A stretch of DNA of 64,000 nt from Sordaria brevicollis (Eukaryota; Ascomycota; Sordariomycetes; Sordariales; Sordariaceae), in the NCBI GenBank assembly GCA_033439795.1, contig JAUTDP010000002.1, forward strand, positions 3,348,001 through 3,412,000. The letters run 5' to 3'. The position numbers and the translations under genes were made by a program. The notes under the pieces are model-generated. The model was not told the DNA's origin. It did not search any database and worked only from the letters and a program-made list of their open reading frames with translations. Positions 1 to 11,988 of this stretch are shown in pieces (position 1 is the stretch's first letter; each line of letters starts with the position of its first letter).

Positions 1-706
1 TTGTTGCCCTGCTTTCCGTGCGGGATGCTACCGGTACTTTTGGGAAACAAGGGAACAGGAGGGCGCTGCTGTTGTGCGCGGTTCTGAGTGTTCAGATTCA
101 AAGCTGAAGAAGGTGCTGAGGAAGCGTAGAACTGTTGCGGACGCGAGTTCTGTTGAGTAGAGCTGTACCGATTGGTGAAAGCCGAAGAAGTAGTTGGGTG
201 CCCTGTTGCCTGGATGATGTTTGCAACTCGCTGGTTCTGCAAAGACGGAGAAAGATGCTGGCTACGATGTTGCTGGTGATTCAGGTTGCTGATACCTCGG
301 GTGGGAGGCTGAAGAGCTTGACGATTATGTGGACGGTGTTGTCTGATCGGCTGATCGAACAAGACAAAGTCTTGATTCAGTGGTGGCTGTTGTTGTGCTG
401 GTGATTGCGCGGAGAGTGCCGGCAGGCTCGGTGAACTGGAGGGAAGCCATGTTGACTGTTGGGAATCCGTGGTGAAGACTGGGAAGTCTTGGCCGTGAAT
501 GGTGGCGGTGGGGGTAAGAGAACTTGAGCGCGAGCTACGAAGCTGGGTGCTAAAGTTCAGATCTACCTGTGAAGGAAGAGCTGAAGGGGTTGACGAAGAG
601 GGGGAAACGTAAAATTGTTTAATGTTGACGGTTACCGAACTTGAGTTCGAAAAGACGGGGGGACGGGGGCGATTTAACGCATCTTGGATGGATGCCTCTG
701 GTGATA
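1..706 (-). CDS. Partial Q/P/S/N-rich protein, internal exon(s) running off the left edge
   Basis: One minus-strand frame stays open from about position 706 to the window edge, roughly 235 codons, with no stop and no ATG. The product is rich in Gln, Ser, Pro, Asn and Thr, with runs such as AQQQPP and TQQNSRPQQF, plus one hydrophobic-acidic motif, NQDFVLFDQP. This composition is typical of the disordered parts of fungal transcription factors, but no DNA-binding domain is visible, so I do not name it. The frame meets a stop at about 711-713. Acceptor-like AACAG and ACCAG lie just inside at about 707 and 698, so this is probably a downstream exon whose start codon lies in an upstream exon within 710-1,100 or further. 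The 3' end is outside the window. The frame's length in repeat-free DNA makes it likely real; exact borders are uncertain. Confidence 0.5.
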
Positions 707-3700
707 CTGTTTAGGTTTGGTTGGGTGAGTTTGGTTGGAGAGAAGAGAAAGGAAGGTGAAAGATGGAACATGGGCGGAAGGGAAGGATTTTGTATCAGGC
801 AGCAAACCGGCTCTGCAGCAAGTCCTGGGGTTGGCTGTCTGCCGGCGAGGCACCCACCTGCACGCACTGCCGCGCAACCAGCTGGCCGTTGCCCACCGCG
901 GAACCCTTCTAAAAGGCCAGATGGAGAGTGTTCCACAGTGCGCGGCCCCAAGCCAAGGGAAAGCAGGCGCCAGGGATCCACCTCCCACCCACCAGATCCT
1001 CATGCGTTCTCTTATTGGTCGGACCACGGTCAACCGAAAGGGGAAGTATGAGTCACAGCACGTGGACAAGAAATGATGGTAGGTCTCGTACTAGAGGCTA
1101 CCTTATTTTGTAGCGTCCTGGATGGAAACACGAAGCCATCCTGCGGGTTGGTAAAGCACTGCCCCACCTGAGGCAGTCAGCCCCGCCGACATAGATGCCA
1201 AGAACCAATGGAGACGGAGGAACAACGCTGATGGAGCACCATCCGGATGGACCTCGCTCGCTTGCCTAAAGGTGTGGTGGGAGGGACAGGGACACAGGGC
1301 TTCCAACCAAGGGCGCGGAAAGAGGATCGCCAAAAGTTCGAAAGGACGCAGGAAAGAACGCATCACATTCAAGATGGCAGGCAGGTTGGCTTCATGCTTC
1401 GCTCCAAGCTGGCCGCGTGTCCACACCTCAGGCACTCATCAGCCAGGGCATCAGCCAGGCAGGCAGACAGTTGGAAAGAGCGATTTCCAAAAGGCCACGA
1501 GTCCTTTCAAAGATGGAAGACATGATTGGAAAAGTTCAGACAAAAGTGAGGACACTATCATCGGTTTGCCGGTCCGCGTAAGTGATCTTCCCCTTCACCC
1601 TTCCGACCACAGAAAAAAAAAAAAAATGTTGCAGCCGAATTGCGTACCGACGAAAGGCCGATTCCTGTTTGAGGTGAAATCCGACTCGGCCTCCACTTCC
1701 CAAGAATTGCGCAACCGTCTCCCGCATGGCTCCTCCTTGCTGCCACAGTGCTGTGAACACAGTCGGCCGAATCGCTGAATCGGTGAGAATACCATACCCA
1801 CGGGAATAGCGACCGTGACCCCTCTGTCTGCCTTTTTTTTTTTTTTTTTTTGCTTTCTTCCCTTCGGCCAGCCTTATCGATGCTGTGCGGTCCATGTGCC
1901 CACAACATGAAAACTCTCACCGACGCCAAATTTGACAAAGGCCCGACTGAGTGTTTTCATGACACCGATATCGGACGGTTCATCTCATGTATTAAAAAAG
2001 GCTGACGGCATCTGAAACTTGTTTGTGTTTTATCTTTTTCTGAAGATCTCACAAGCAAGGTGCCATTGAAAAGATCCGTCGAATCACAAAAGTCAATTGC
2101 AGATTTCTTCTTGCACGTCTCCGCGGGGAAGCCATGATGCTTTTGAGTGGATGATCTTGGCGGGCAAGGGCGGGAAAAGCCAAAAAAGAGTTTCATTGTG
2201 ACTCACCCACCACCGTCCGCCATCAGTGAGATCCGTCTGCGCCGGATAAAAACGTGTTTTGGTGTTTTTGGCGTATCACACTGTACGGATACTACTACAT
2301 AACCACCAGTGCCCAGCTAACGCTATACGATACGCTAAACCAGCGTTTCGTTTTTGGTCCTAGCGAAGCTGCTGGGAAACGAGATCCGTTGTGCTGGGCA
2401 CGCTTCACGATGCAGTAGCGAACGGTCTCGACGTGAATAGCGCTGAATAGGGCCTGCGGAATTTTGAACAAAGCGGAATAGCAGCGGCGGAATAGAGTGG
2501 GAAATGGAACACGTCGGTCCGCAAAACCCTTTTAGTGAGAGCGTCTGAGCGTAGATTTGAAGATTATGTACCTTTCTTACGGACGCATCCCGAGAGCCGG
2601 AAACATTGTATCAAAGATGCATCGGGTATCGGCCGGCCGAAAGGTATCTTTCAATCCCCGTAATGTCGTGATACCGGTAGCCGAACAAGCCGTAACCGAC
2701 GGAGACCATCGATCGGCATCCGAATATCTTCACTCGATGCTACAGTATCATGAACATGACGGAAGGGGCGGAAGGGACGGAGTCGTTTTAACGGCGGTCG
2801 AAGACATCAACGCAAAGCTCTTGAGGTCTCAGTCGACCACCACAGTTGTATGCTATGCATCTAGAGGAATGTATCTCGCAATTCCCAAGGCATGCCATTG
2901 TTTCAACACCTGCAAAGATACAGCGGTTGCGAAAGAAGGAAGAGAAACCAAAAATGCAAGAAACACAAGGAAACACTGCAACCATCACAACGTCGCCGCC
3001 CTTCAAACATGCCGCCCGCTCATGCATGCATTGCCCTGACAGCCTGACAGCCCGGCATCTCTCGGTGGAACCACACCGTAGACGTGGACGTTGATAACAA
3101 GAGCCGGACCCTCTCGGACTCGGAGCCCTGAACCACGTTTCACGGTGTCGACTGTACGGGTCTACTACGGCCTACGGGTCTACTACGGCCTACGGGTCTA
3201 CCGCGGAGCCACTATGGACAAGCCGATGGATATTTTTGACCACCGGAATCGTAAAACTCTCCATCCGGCGGCGGACGCCGTCTTCTTTCCCACGGGGCAC
3301 GGACCCCACGACCGGTCTGGTCCGGAGGAAGACCCGGCGCTGAAAGAAGCCTCCCCACTACCGGTTCTGCGATTATCATCCGGAATCTCCACCACAATGT
3401 CGACATCACGAATACCAGCCTCGCCAAGCCCAACAACCACGGTCTTCATCCCCGAACTTTAATGCCAAGTCCGAAAAATCGGCCCCAGTCGGCCCCCACC
3501 GGTCAACGGAATGCGGGCACGGCGGGCCAGACGGTGCGGACATGGTGGAAGTGGGGGTTTCGGAGCGGGCCAGGCGGAGTGGCGGGCTTCGGAAGGAAGG
3601 GGCGAGACCCTCGGAGACCTCATCCCCTTGTGCTGACGCCATCCGGTCGCCGTGGAGATCACCATGTCTGCGTGGATCAATCTTCCACAAGCTTGACAAT

Positions 3701-4384
3701 TACAAGCTGATATCGCCCTCAGCTTATCACAAGCTCACAACAAAAGCGGTGATGATCGAAAGGTTTGGACACATCTGAATCCAGGAATACGGGGTAAGGT
3801 GGAGATAGACACCACGGCAGACGGGGACAACATCCGAGCTCCCGTCAACGACACCGACGGCACAAGACAGTTCGGACGAGTTCCGCTCTTACCTCACGGA
3901 CGGAGGCAATTCCGAAACGAACAAAACACAACAAAACCCGAGACTCTGGAACTGGAGCAGAGCAGCTGAAACAGGTTCGTCGCTCGTTAGTATCACATGT
4001 TGACATGGAGCATCGCACATGGTATGGTATGGGACTTTCACATGCAAGTGGTTTGTTTCTTTGTCCAGCACATGTCCAGGTTGGCAAGTATCACAGGTAC
4101 AAGTTTCACAACGGCAAACTCTCTTTGTTCAAGTCAGTCTTGGAAGTTGTGTATTCACATTCTTGATTTGGCATATGTTAACCTATTCTCATCCGTTAGA
4201 TACTCATCCATTCATTACACGTTGTCTTTTCGCCCAACACCCTTCCTTTGGTGCCGGTTTTCATCGCCGTCTAGTCCAGTCTTCCATGCTGAAACCAGAC
4301 CAGGTATATTATATCCAAACCCCATCCGCCATAACAAGCAAAAGAAAAACCATATCCAAGAAATCAGAAAATCATGAACCATCA
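707..4384. other. Intergenic region, about 3.7 kb, no supported gene
   Basis: Only short overlapping frames on both strands are present, none with a recognisable domain or a convincing spliced structure. A 160-codon plus-strand frame at 2557-3039 lacks family features and a good start. The stretch next to the left-edge gene probably holds its promoter, first exon and leader. It contains a run of 19 T at 1833-1851, an A-rich run near 1613-1625, and an 18-bp tandem repeat near 3155. The last few hundred bases are probably the 3' UTR of the membrane-protein gene ending at 4385. Confidence 0.5.
3155..3206 (+). repeat. 18-bp tandem repeat, about 2.9 copies
   Basis: The unit TACGGGTCTACTACGGCC occurs twice in perfect tandem (3155-3172, 3173-3190). 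A third, diverging copy ends near 3206. It lies in intergenic DNA. Confidence 0.85.
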
Positions 4385-6085
4385 TCATAGCAAAGCTCCC
4401 CCAGGATGCTGATAGGGAGACGGCTGGACTTGATCCAACGGCGCCTTCTGTGCCGCCGGGTCATTCGGCCAATGGCCCGTCTGATGCTGCTTAACCAGAT
4501 TCGACGGCTCCCTACTCACATACGCATCCGGATTCTCCCTCATAATCGCATCCTTGCGTCCCACCGCATCCCAATCATAATTCCCTTCGTTCGCCGCCCT
4601 CAGTGCCTCCTCCAACCACTTCTTCCACTGGAGCGTTCCGGGGAGCGCACCCGACCTATCCACCCACGCATCCTTCTTGGTCTCCCTAATCGCATACCAC
4701 AGCGTCCTCGTAAAGTTCGGAGGGACATCATTCTTGTCATTGTTCTTGACATCCTCCGGCGTGATGTCAGTAATTGTATACCTCGACAAATCCCAAAAGA
4801 AGCGCTGCGGCAGCAGGCCGCACACCCAGTAGATGCTGTTCAGCAGCACGTACGCGCCGCCGATCAGGGCCTGGGACGACCACTTGCAGTTACCCAAAAG
4901 CACGACGGCCACCATGAGTAAGACCATGGCGATGCCCATAAACAAGCGGTGGTACTTTGTGGACACGTAGCAGCACTCTTCGGTACCCTGGTAGAGCTCG
5001 CGCGCGACCTCCTCGGTGCATTTAACCACCAAGAAGGCGCCTTCGCGCGTGCGGATGACCACGTCTCCCGGTGGAACCTTGGCGTTGGCTTGTCGCGCCA
5101 TGAGTAAGGGGTACCACCATGAGGCGTAGCCCATTACGGTGGCGGCGATGGAGATGGTCACGATAGCTACCACGGCGGCGCCGTCGTGCCAGTAGGCCGA
5201 GGTGACGAGGATGGCGACGGTGAGGAAGAAGGAGAAGATGTTGATGACGTGCATGGGCGAGTCCAAGGCGGGAGGCACGGTGTAGCGCGCGTTGGGACTG
5301 CTGGCGACGCGTTGGGGGGTCATGATTTTGGGCGCGGCGACGATGTCGGTGATGCGTTCTGCCATGGTTGGTTGGCGGTTGATCCCCGGCGAGGGCAAGG
5401 GGTCGCCGTGCTCGGGGTCGACGTCGAGGGTGACGTGCTTGCCATTGGTGCCATTGGTGGTGCCGCCGTTGCGCCTCCTGAGTGCGTCTTCACTAGCATC
5501 ATCTGTGCCGTTTGTGTTGCTGTTCTCCCGCGTGTTGTTGATTGTGATCTCGCTATTCTTCTGCTGCCCATCATCATCTTCTTCGCCTTGCGCAGCCGCC
5601 TTCTTGGCCTTCTTTCTCCTCTTCAGCCAGCGCAGACCAAACACGGTCCCCAGAAACCCTTCGTTCTCCAGCCGTCTCTTGGCCCCCGGCTTGAGCAGAT
5701 GCGTGTGCTTGATCTCAAACACCCGAAAGTCGAACGGCCTGTACTCGTCCAGCGGGTGCAAGATGTTGGCGAAGAAGCCGACCGAGTCGAGAAGGGTGCC
5801 GCCGTACACGCCCGCCAGCTTGGCGTGCACCTCAGGCAGACGCTGAGGTCGCTGCGGCCGGAGCATCGCCTGGGGAGCGGGAATCAGGCGCGGGAGCATG
5901 CAGAGGGAGCTGGCGGTGATGGTCTGGGCGAATTCGGCGACGCTGCCTTCGCCGATGATGGCGAGAAGGGTGATGACGTCGAAACTCCAGCCTTCCTCCA
6001 TGTTCTTGCCGTAGGGAAACCATTTGTAGAACATTTGGGAGTCGAGGGTGACTTTCCCATCTTCGGAGAGCATTCCGTCGGCCAT
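4385..6085 (-). CDS. Conserved fungal multi-pass membrane protein, function unknown
   Basis: Single-exon frame of 566 codons. I chose the ATG at 6085 (MADGMLSEDG) because it has a good AAAATGGCC context; the frame extends upstream only with a non-ATG start. The N-terminal third contains a hydrophobic stretch (VITLLAIIGEGS). A basic cluster follows (LRWLKRRKKAKKAAA), then an acidic, Asn-rich linker. The second half carries two hydrophobic hairpins, about residues 278-325 (NIFSFFLTVAILVTSAYW, then IVTISIAATVMGYASWW) and 380-425 (LFMGIAMVLLMVAVVLL, then a segment with NSIYWVCGLLP). At least four membrane spans are therefore likely. The C-terminal tail is soluble and Pro/Gln-rich. I recognise no catalytic motif; it resembles lineage-specific fungal hypothetical membrane proteins. 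The neighbouring ADGF gene is also on the minus strand but 2.4 kb away, so nothing can be inferred from context. Confidence 0.85.
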   Translation of the reverse strand: MADGMLSEDGKVTLDSQMFYKWFPYGKNMEEGWSFDVITLLAIIGEGSVAEFAQTITASSLCMLPRLIPAPQAMLRPQRPQRLPEVHAKLAGVYGGTLLDSVGFFANILHPLDEYRPFDFRVFEIKHTHLLKPGAKRRLENEGFLGTVFGLRWLKRRKKAKKAAAQGEEDDDGQQKNSEITINNTRENSNTNGTDDASEDALRRRNGGTTNGTNGKHVTLDVDPEHGDPLPSPGINRQPTMAERITDIVAAPKIMTPQRVASSPNARYTVPPALDSPMHVINIFSFFLTVAILVTSAYWHDGAAVVAIVTISIAATVMGYASWWYPLLMARQANAKVPPGDVVIRTREGAFLVVKCTEEVARELYQGTEECCYVSTKYHRLFMGIAMVLLMVAVVLLGNCKWSSQALIGGAYVLLNSIYWVCGLLPQRFFWDLSRYTITDITPEDVKNNDKNDVPPNFTRTLWYAIRETKKDAWVDRSGALPGTLQWKKWLEEALRAANEGNYDWDAVGRKDAIMRENPDAYVSREPSNLVKQHQTGHWPNDPAAQKAPLDQVQPSPYQHPGGALL

Positions 6086-8465
6086 TTTGGGCAAAGGAGC
6101 TGATCTGCTCAAGAGCAGAAGGTTTGGTATGTTGACTGTCGTAGAATCGTTCGTGTATGGGAGACGGGCGGTCGTCAATGGTTTGAGGGCCTCCGCTACC
6201 AAAGTTCAATCTCCGGCAGGCTCAGATGTAATTGAGCTTTGGAGACAATGATTCACGAAAGATCTTTCGGTTTGGGATTCCGTTCGGGGGTTACGAGGGC
6301 AAATTCGTGTCCGTATATGCCTGTCAATATTCCATTAGCGTTATAGACTTCCAACGTGTTGGTGTCTTAAGAAACATGAGATAGACATACCCAGAGTATA
6401 CTCAGAGCACAACAGAAAGTCGAAGACAAGAAAGAAGAACAGTTTCAACCAGAAGAAAGTAAGAAAAGTCGCAAAGGTTCCCAAAATCTCTTCCAGCCTC
6501 CTTTTTGAACACCTGAGTCCAGACGCCCAACTCAACAAGGCTTTGCGTCTCACAGATCACGGGTGTCAGCACTAATGTATACACTTCCCAAGGATCCCCG
6601 TCTTGGTGCACACCTCAAAAAGTGAGGATCTTTTGGGTATAAAAAGCGCCAACAAAGTGGAGTTTCTCCGCCTAGGTAGAAAAAAAGAAACCCAAAATAA
6701 GGGCCTGTAAAACGAGCCGAACGCCCAGCTAGGCGATAGGTTCTAGGTGGCGATTGAACCAAGAACCAGCCTCCCGCCTTTTGCTCAACGGTCTCTTTCT
6801 GGGGCTTTGGGGTTAGGTATCGACAAGGGTAGAGGACAGGGCAGTTTGTGACTGGGGAAAGGAAAACATAAGAGAGTTGCGAAGTTTTAGCTTGAGGGAG
6901 AGCCTCGACACACCACTTCACCAAACGCGGTGTCAAGAAGGGTATAAACGACTTGATTTATTTGCATGAGGAACGGGCTGCAATTGTCAACCTCCAATCT
7001 CATCCTCAAAAATATGATTGATCGGCGATACAAGCCTCGTTAAAGTGTCACCAAAGTTACCCGCACCGAAACCGCGCCTACTTGGGCTGAATGGTTCCAA
7101 TGTAACCAACCGACCATCACAGCCTCTCCCACGAGTGAGTGATCCAGCGCCAAACAGTGGATGGCCGATGGCCCCGACCGGGGCAGGCAAAAGTGCAAAT
7201 TGAGTTGAGCGATGTTGGATAGAGGCTTAAGACCTGTCACGGATAACGAAACCCCCTCCCGTCACCAAGCAACTCGCAGTCTCGCACAATGTAAGACGCA
7301 GGGGCTGAATTGATAATCGGCAAATGGGATGGTGGCATGCTCGCGAAGTGGGTGGGTGGTGGTTGTCGCTTGGAACCAAACCTTGGGCCGTAGGCAGCGC
7401 TATTCCTGACTTTTCTGATTGGTTGAAAACGGGCGCTATAGGGCGTTGTATCATTCGGCACGATTCGGGCACCTTTAGGGGCCAGCGGCGCCAGCCAGTT
7501 TTTGCAAGGGCCCTCATTCACATCTTCTTCCCTCCTTCTCCAGAACAGACATCTGAGAAATGAGAACCTTGCATTTTGCGTTGCGGTTGTGCATACAATC
7601 CAGTTTGTAGAGTTTGTCAGCAGCTGTGTGGTCAAAATGCGAATGAGCAAAAGCTGAAGTGGTTGCCAGGACTGCCAAGGAGGAGGCGTGACTGAATCAG
7701 GTGTAAGGTTGTCTTGGGGCGGCCGACCCTAGACACCAGACACCAGACGGGCAAGTCGGCAACATGATGAGTGGGCGGTTTGGACAAGCCACGCGAGGCT
7801 CTCTGTGTGCGCCTGTCTTGAATGACGGCTGGTTCTGGACGCCTGGGAGATGAAAGGTGCGGTTAATGTGTGACAGATCATGGGGCTTTTCCTCGTCGTG
7901 TCTTTCTCGGGTGAGAGTGTGCTGTAGGTAGCCGCCTTGACTTATCGAGCTCTGGAATAAGAGGCAGCAGGAATTCCAAAACGAACAGATTGGGGATGGG
8001 ATAGCTTCAACTTACCTAGAGAGTGATAAGTGATGCTTGAAAGGTATATCAAGTACAAGTTGTAGAGGCTTGTGTTAGAGGTCAGAAGGCAAGGAGTAGG
8101 GTCCGAACAGCAACTGGGAAACGCAACGTAAAACGCTCAGGAGGAAAACATCAAGAAGCCGCGTCTCTCAAGCCGTATAAGCAACTCCAATCAAGCATCC
8201 CGCATCAATTATGAAGACGTCCGCGCTTCCAGATCTATCTATAAAATCATCGCGCGAGACCCATTCCCAGATATTCCCAACTCCCAGATCTGCCACCCGC
8301 GTCGCTAATTCCCATCTGTAATTCCCGTTTGTTGAAATCCCCGACTTGTCGAATATCTGTAAGATAGCGTGGGTATCTCAGTCGCCAAATGCTTCGCTTT
8401 TCGCTTCGTAAAAGGCGTGTATCATATCGTTCATCGCGTAACTTGAAACCCAGAAAGTTTGAGCT
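6086..8465. other. Intergenic region, about 2.4 kb
   Basis: It lies between two minus-strand genes and should hold the promoter and 5' leader of the membrane-protein gene and the 3' UTR of the ADGF gene. Short frames on both strands show no domain. A good minus-strand donor (TAG, then GTAAGTTG) sits near 8013-8020, compatible with a leader intron, but no matching exon is obvious. Confidence 0.5.
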
Positions 8466-10712
8466 CTAAAGCTTTAGTGGAGTGACGGTCAACGGGTCGG
8501 CCTTCAACGCGGCCTCCTTGCTCACAACCCATTTGCACCATGTTACCCAAAAGCCTCGGAAGGCAGTCAAAGTCTCCCACTTATCCTTCTCGTCCATGCA
8601 GGAGTGCTCGATGCTCCATTCCAAAAGTTGACGTAATCCATAAAGCGTCATGTCCGCCTTCCCGATCACGACTTGATAGAGGTCATGTGTCAAACGAGAC
8701 CTATGTTGCTGTTTTGTCAGCAAACGTGATACTTAATGTCTGGAAAATATATAGGGGAACAAACCTGAATAGCGTCCCGTTATCTGTACTAACGGTGCAA
8801 TGCACGTCATTCGCAAGCAAGTTGTAAACAGTGTGCCCGCTTATCCTTGGTGTGAGACCCAGTATCTCGTTGGAAATAGGGCACACCTCAACACAGACGT
8901 TATTCTTCTTCATCTGCTGCATGACGTATGGATGCCAGGCCAACGCGAAGCCATGTCCGATTCGTTTCGATCCAAGAAGAAGGGCGTCCACCAGGTTTCC
9001 GTCGGTGTCCGTGCCGACGTCTAGCGTCTCACCGCAATGGAAAAGAAACGGGATCTCGACACCTGCCTTGGTGCACTTGGCCTTGAACTCGAGGAATTCC
9101 TTAATGAAGGCCTTCAACGGCTGACCTGCACCTTCCTCACCCACAAGATCAAATCCTACGGCGGGTGTGTCAGCTCGCCAACTCCTACATTAACGTTTGA
9201 ATAATATAACTTACCGGCGATATATTTCCCATACTTGGGATGTAGCTTCATATCCAAGCACTCGTTAAGGCCAAATTCGACTTGTCTTGGCTGGAAGGAC
9301 CGTGGCGTGCAGTAAATGATCTTGAGACCCTTGAAGATCTTATGGCCGTGGCTCTCCTGAAACTTCTCGTAAACATCGACAATAAGATTCATAATCCCGT
9401 AGTTGTCGAGTTTCGTTTCGCCGTTGTCGGACCACACTTGGTTTGTTTCCATGAAGTTGGGGCGGATCTCGGCGTACTGAATCCTGTCCTTCACAAACTC
9501 CTCAAGGCATGCCTGCGTATACTCTCTGTATGCTGACACGTAGTTGAATAACCCCTTCATCATCTGAGTGTGAACATTGAACCTTTCCCATGCACTGAAA
9601 CGAACATTAGCTTCGCGACCAGCGCATTTCCAAATCTTGTATCAAACTTACCGTTGAGCTGTTTGTTGCGGGTTGTATGCCTCGTCGGCTTGGAACACGA
9701 TCTTGCGTGTCAGATATATGTCGACGAGACTTTGCTTGGACACATCCTTTAACAGCGATTTATCGTCGCCTCCATAAGCCGCCTCGTACTTCTTGGCAAA
9801 TATATCGCGAAACGCACCAAACTTCATGACGTGTTTCGGTGAAGTATCTCCAGGAGCGCAAGACTTCGAGGCAGGCTGAAAGAGGTCTGGCTTTCCTTTC
9901 CAGTTATCCCCAAAAGTCTTTACGCTAAGAATGCTGAACTTCAACGAGCATCGCTCAAAGTTCTCCTTGGACGTCAAGGGTATATCGCTCATGATATACA
10001 TGTGTTCTTGGCCTTTGGCTATGTCGAGCAACACATGAGGGAGCAGGTTGGCGTTGAAGTGGATGTGTAGATGGGCACCTTTGGGCATTGCCTCCATGAC
10101 CCGGAAGAGCCTCGTTTCCTCGATGTATGTGGCGTTGAGTAAAAAGCGATCCCCCGCGAAACGAGTGTGTTCCTGTCCAGCATACCCTTTCAGTTTATCG
10201 GCTTTCTGATAGACCTGCAAGTCATGCTCCTTCAGGTTCTGGATGACTTTGTCCGCATCCCTTTCCCCGTCCAACGGCTTGCTGGCGCAACCAAACTCAA
10301 ACCCAATTGTCCTCTCACGCTCCACAACATTTTCGCGTCGCCTTTCGAAGTCTCTCCCGGCTTGCACCAGCTCTGCATCCTCAACCTTTGTGAAGATAAT
10401 CTCTGATGTGCCCTTTGGGCGGTCGATTTTGCTGAATTTTGTCTTTTCTATAGGGCTGGCGAGATCATCTTGTGAGCAGTTTTGGCGAAGGACTGCGTTC
10501 CTGCTGTCGATCACTTTGTCGAAGGCCTCAACTAGGTTGTAAGGCTTGACGTTAAGTCTTGTTGAATCGCTAGGGTCGTTAGACATATCGGCCAAGTAGA
10601 GGTAAGGCGGTTGGGATCCTGACTTGGAGAAGGAAAAAATTCTGCGTATCTTGGCCTTAAAAGGACGTGACGACGGGCTCTTATCAGCTTTTCCATTCGT
10701 TGGGCTGCACAT
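8466..10712 (-). CDS. Adenosine deaminase-like protein, ADGF/CECR1 family
   Basis: Four exons join in frame: 10712-9652, 9594-9215, 9155-8765 and 8700-8466, giving 688 aa. Donors are GTAAGT, GTAAGT and GTTTGT; acceptors are CAG, TAG and TAG. The zinc amidohydrolase signature is present: the HxH motif in KGAHLHIHFN (about residue 214), LFHCGETLD with the catalytic His and Glu, RIGHG, CPISNEIL, and STDNGTLF where the family has its metal-binding aspartate. The long region before HxH (about 200 residues) is typical of the ADGF/CECR1 branch rather than classical adenosine deaminase. By family knowledge the reaction is deamination of adenosine or related nucleosides to inosine. The N-terminus is basic (KIRRIFSFSK) and shows no clear signal peptide, although animal ADGFs are secreted, so the location is uncertain. 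The gene's 5' end faces the RIPed island about 0.9 kb away. Confidence 0.9.
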
Positions 10713-11639
10713 TTTCTGGTGGTGGAAAACAAAGCCAGAGTTCGCGTTGGGGACAAGAGTGACACACTAGCTATGTTGGCAGCGGCTCTCTTCCTTGTTT
10801 GTCCAGGCAAGTTTGAAAGACGAACGTCAAAGCAATCGCCTGGCTGTGGGACTCCCTTGAAAACCGAGGGATTCATTCAACCCTCCGCCGTTTTCATCCG
10901 GGAGAAGGCGGGCCGTTGGTGACCACGATCCTTTGACGCGCACTCCCTGTGAATGAAACAGGATGTAGACAAGAGACCGATGAGAGTTGGTAGATGGCGC
11001 AACGAGGAAACTGAAACCGAGTAAGTCGCAAGCGGCCCCGGATTTTCATTACCCTGAGTTGGGATGGACTGAGACGGCAGAGAAATGATTGGCGACAAGT
11101 GATATGCTGCGAGAAAAGGGCAGTAGATTGAACATATGGCACTATTCGTGTGAAACTGTCACAGGCTAACGCCGACAAGAGTGAAGATGTTGGAGGCCAG
11201 GAACTGGCAGGGCTGAGAGATTGAGACCCTTCAGAGCACCCCTCCTGCCCTCTTTGCCGGGCGCCCAGGCACGACGACTGGCTCTTTCCGCCCTGGTTGA
11301 GAATGCGGTAAGGCAGGCCAGCTCCCTGCGTGCTCAATGGTGGCTCGTTACTACCTTCGTAGAGGGACCTACCTGTACTAGGAAACAAAATCATACGCGC
11401 CCAGTCATCACCTCAGCCATTGCCATTCCGTTCACATGGTACTGTAGACAAAGTTGTGGTCGCACTCAGCAGCTGCGCCCCATTGAGCCGTTCTAGGCGG
11501 ACCTGTCGGAAGGTGGTGTAGCGTGCTGAGTGTTTTGGCCTAACGTTGTAGGGCATGGTTCTAGCGTTTTAGTGTCTCCCAGCCATTCTATTCTACACAT
11601 CAGGCCTGGTAAGTTCGTTAGCTTGGTACTTGCGGGGCC
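10713..11639. other. Intergenic region between the ADGF gene and the repeat island
   Basis: Base composition is normal until about 11,640 and then turns sharply AT-rich. Short frames on both strands show no domain. It probably includes the ADGF promoter and leader. Confidence 0.5.
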
Positions 11640-11914
11640 TCTAGTAAGAAAAAATAGGGGAAGAAATAGGGGGTAGAGACCAATCGAAACATACGATTCT
11701 GCATAGATGGGGCGCCCAGACTTTGAATAAAAATAATAGAATTACGGAGAACGAGCGAATCTACTATATAAAAATAACTAAAATCCGAATACCAATTCGT
11801 AGTAGTAACCTCCCCTTAAAAATCGGTATAATTACTATTTATAATAATAACCGCTTAGATTCTTCTAGGCATCGAGTATACTAAACGCAATAGGTAATCG
11901 TTGGGTATTATATA

Positions 11915-11988
11915 GAAAAAGTCTTTTCGCACTTACCTCCATATCGTTTTGCACTTATCCCCACTTTTTTCGACCAATTATATAATAC
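11915..11988 (+). repeat. Left terminal inverted repeat of the DNA transposon
   Basis: It pairs with 23631-23704 as reverse complement over 74 bp with only five differences. All five are transitions in which the left copy carries A or T, consistent with heavier RIP on this copy. The 8-bp duplication ATTATATA lies immediately outside. Confidence 0.92.

Noticed and set aside
2557..3039. 160-codon plus-strand frame
   Set aside because: It opens with a non-ATG codon, has no recognisable motif, and its His/Cys/Arg-rich end looks random.
5186..6103. 305-codon plus-strand frame opposite the membrane-protein gene
   Set aside because: Composition and position are those of an antisense shadow; the minus-strand frame has membrane spans and a good start.
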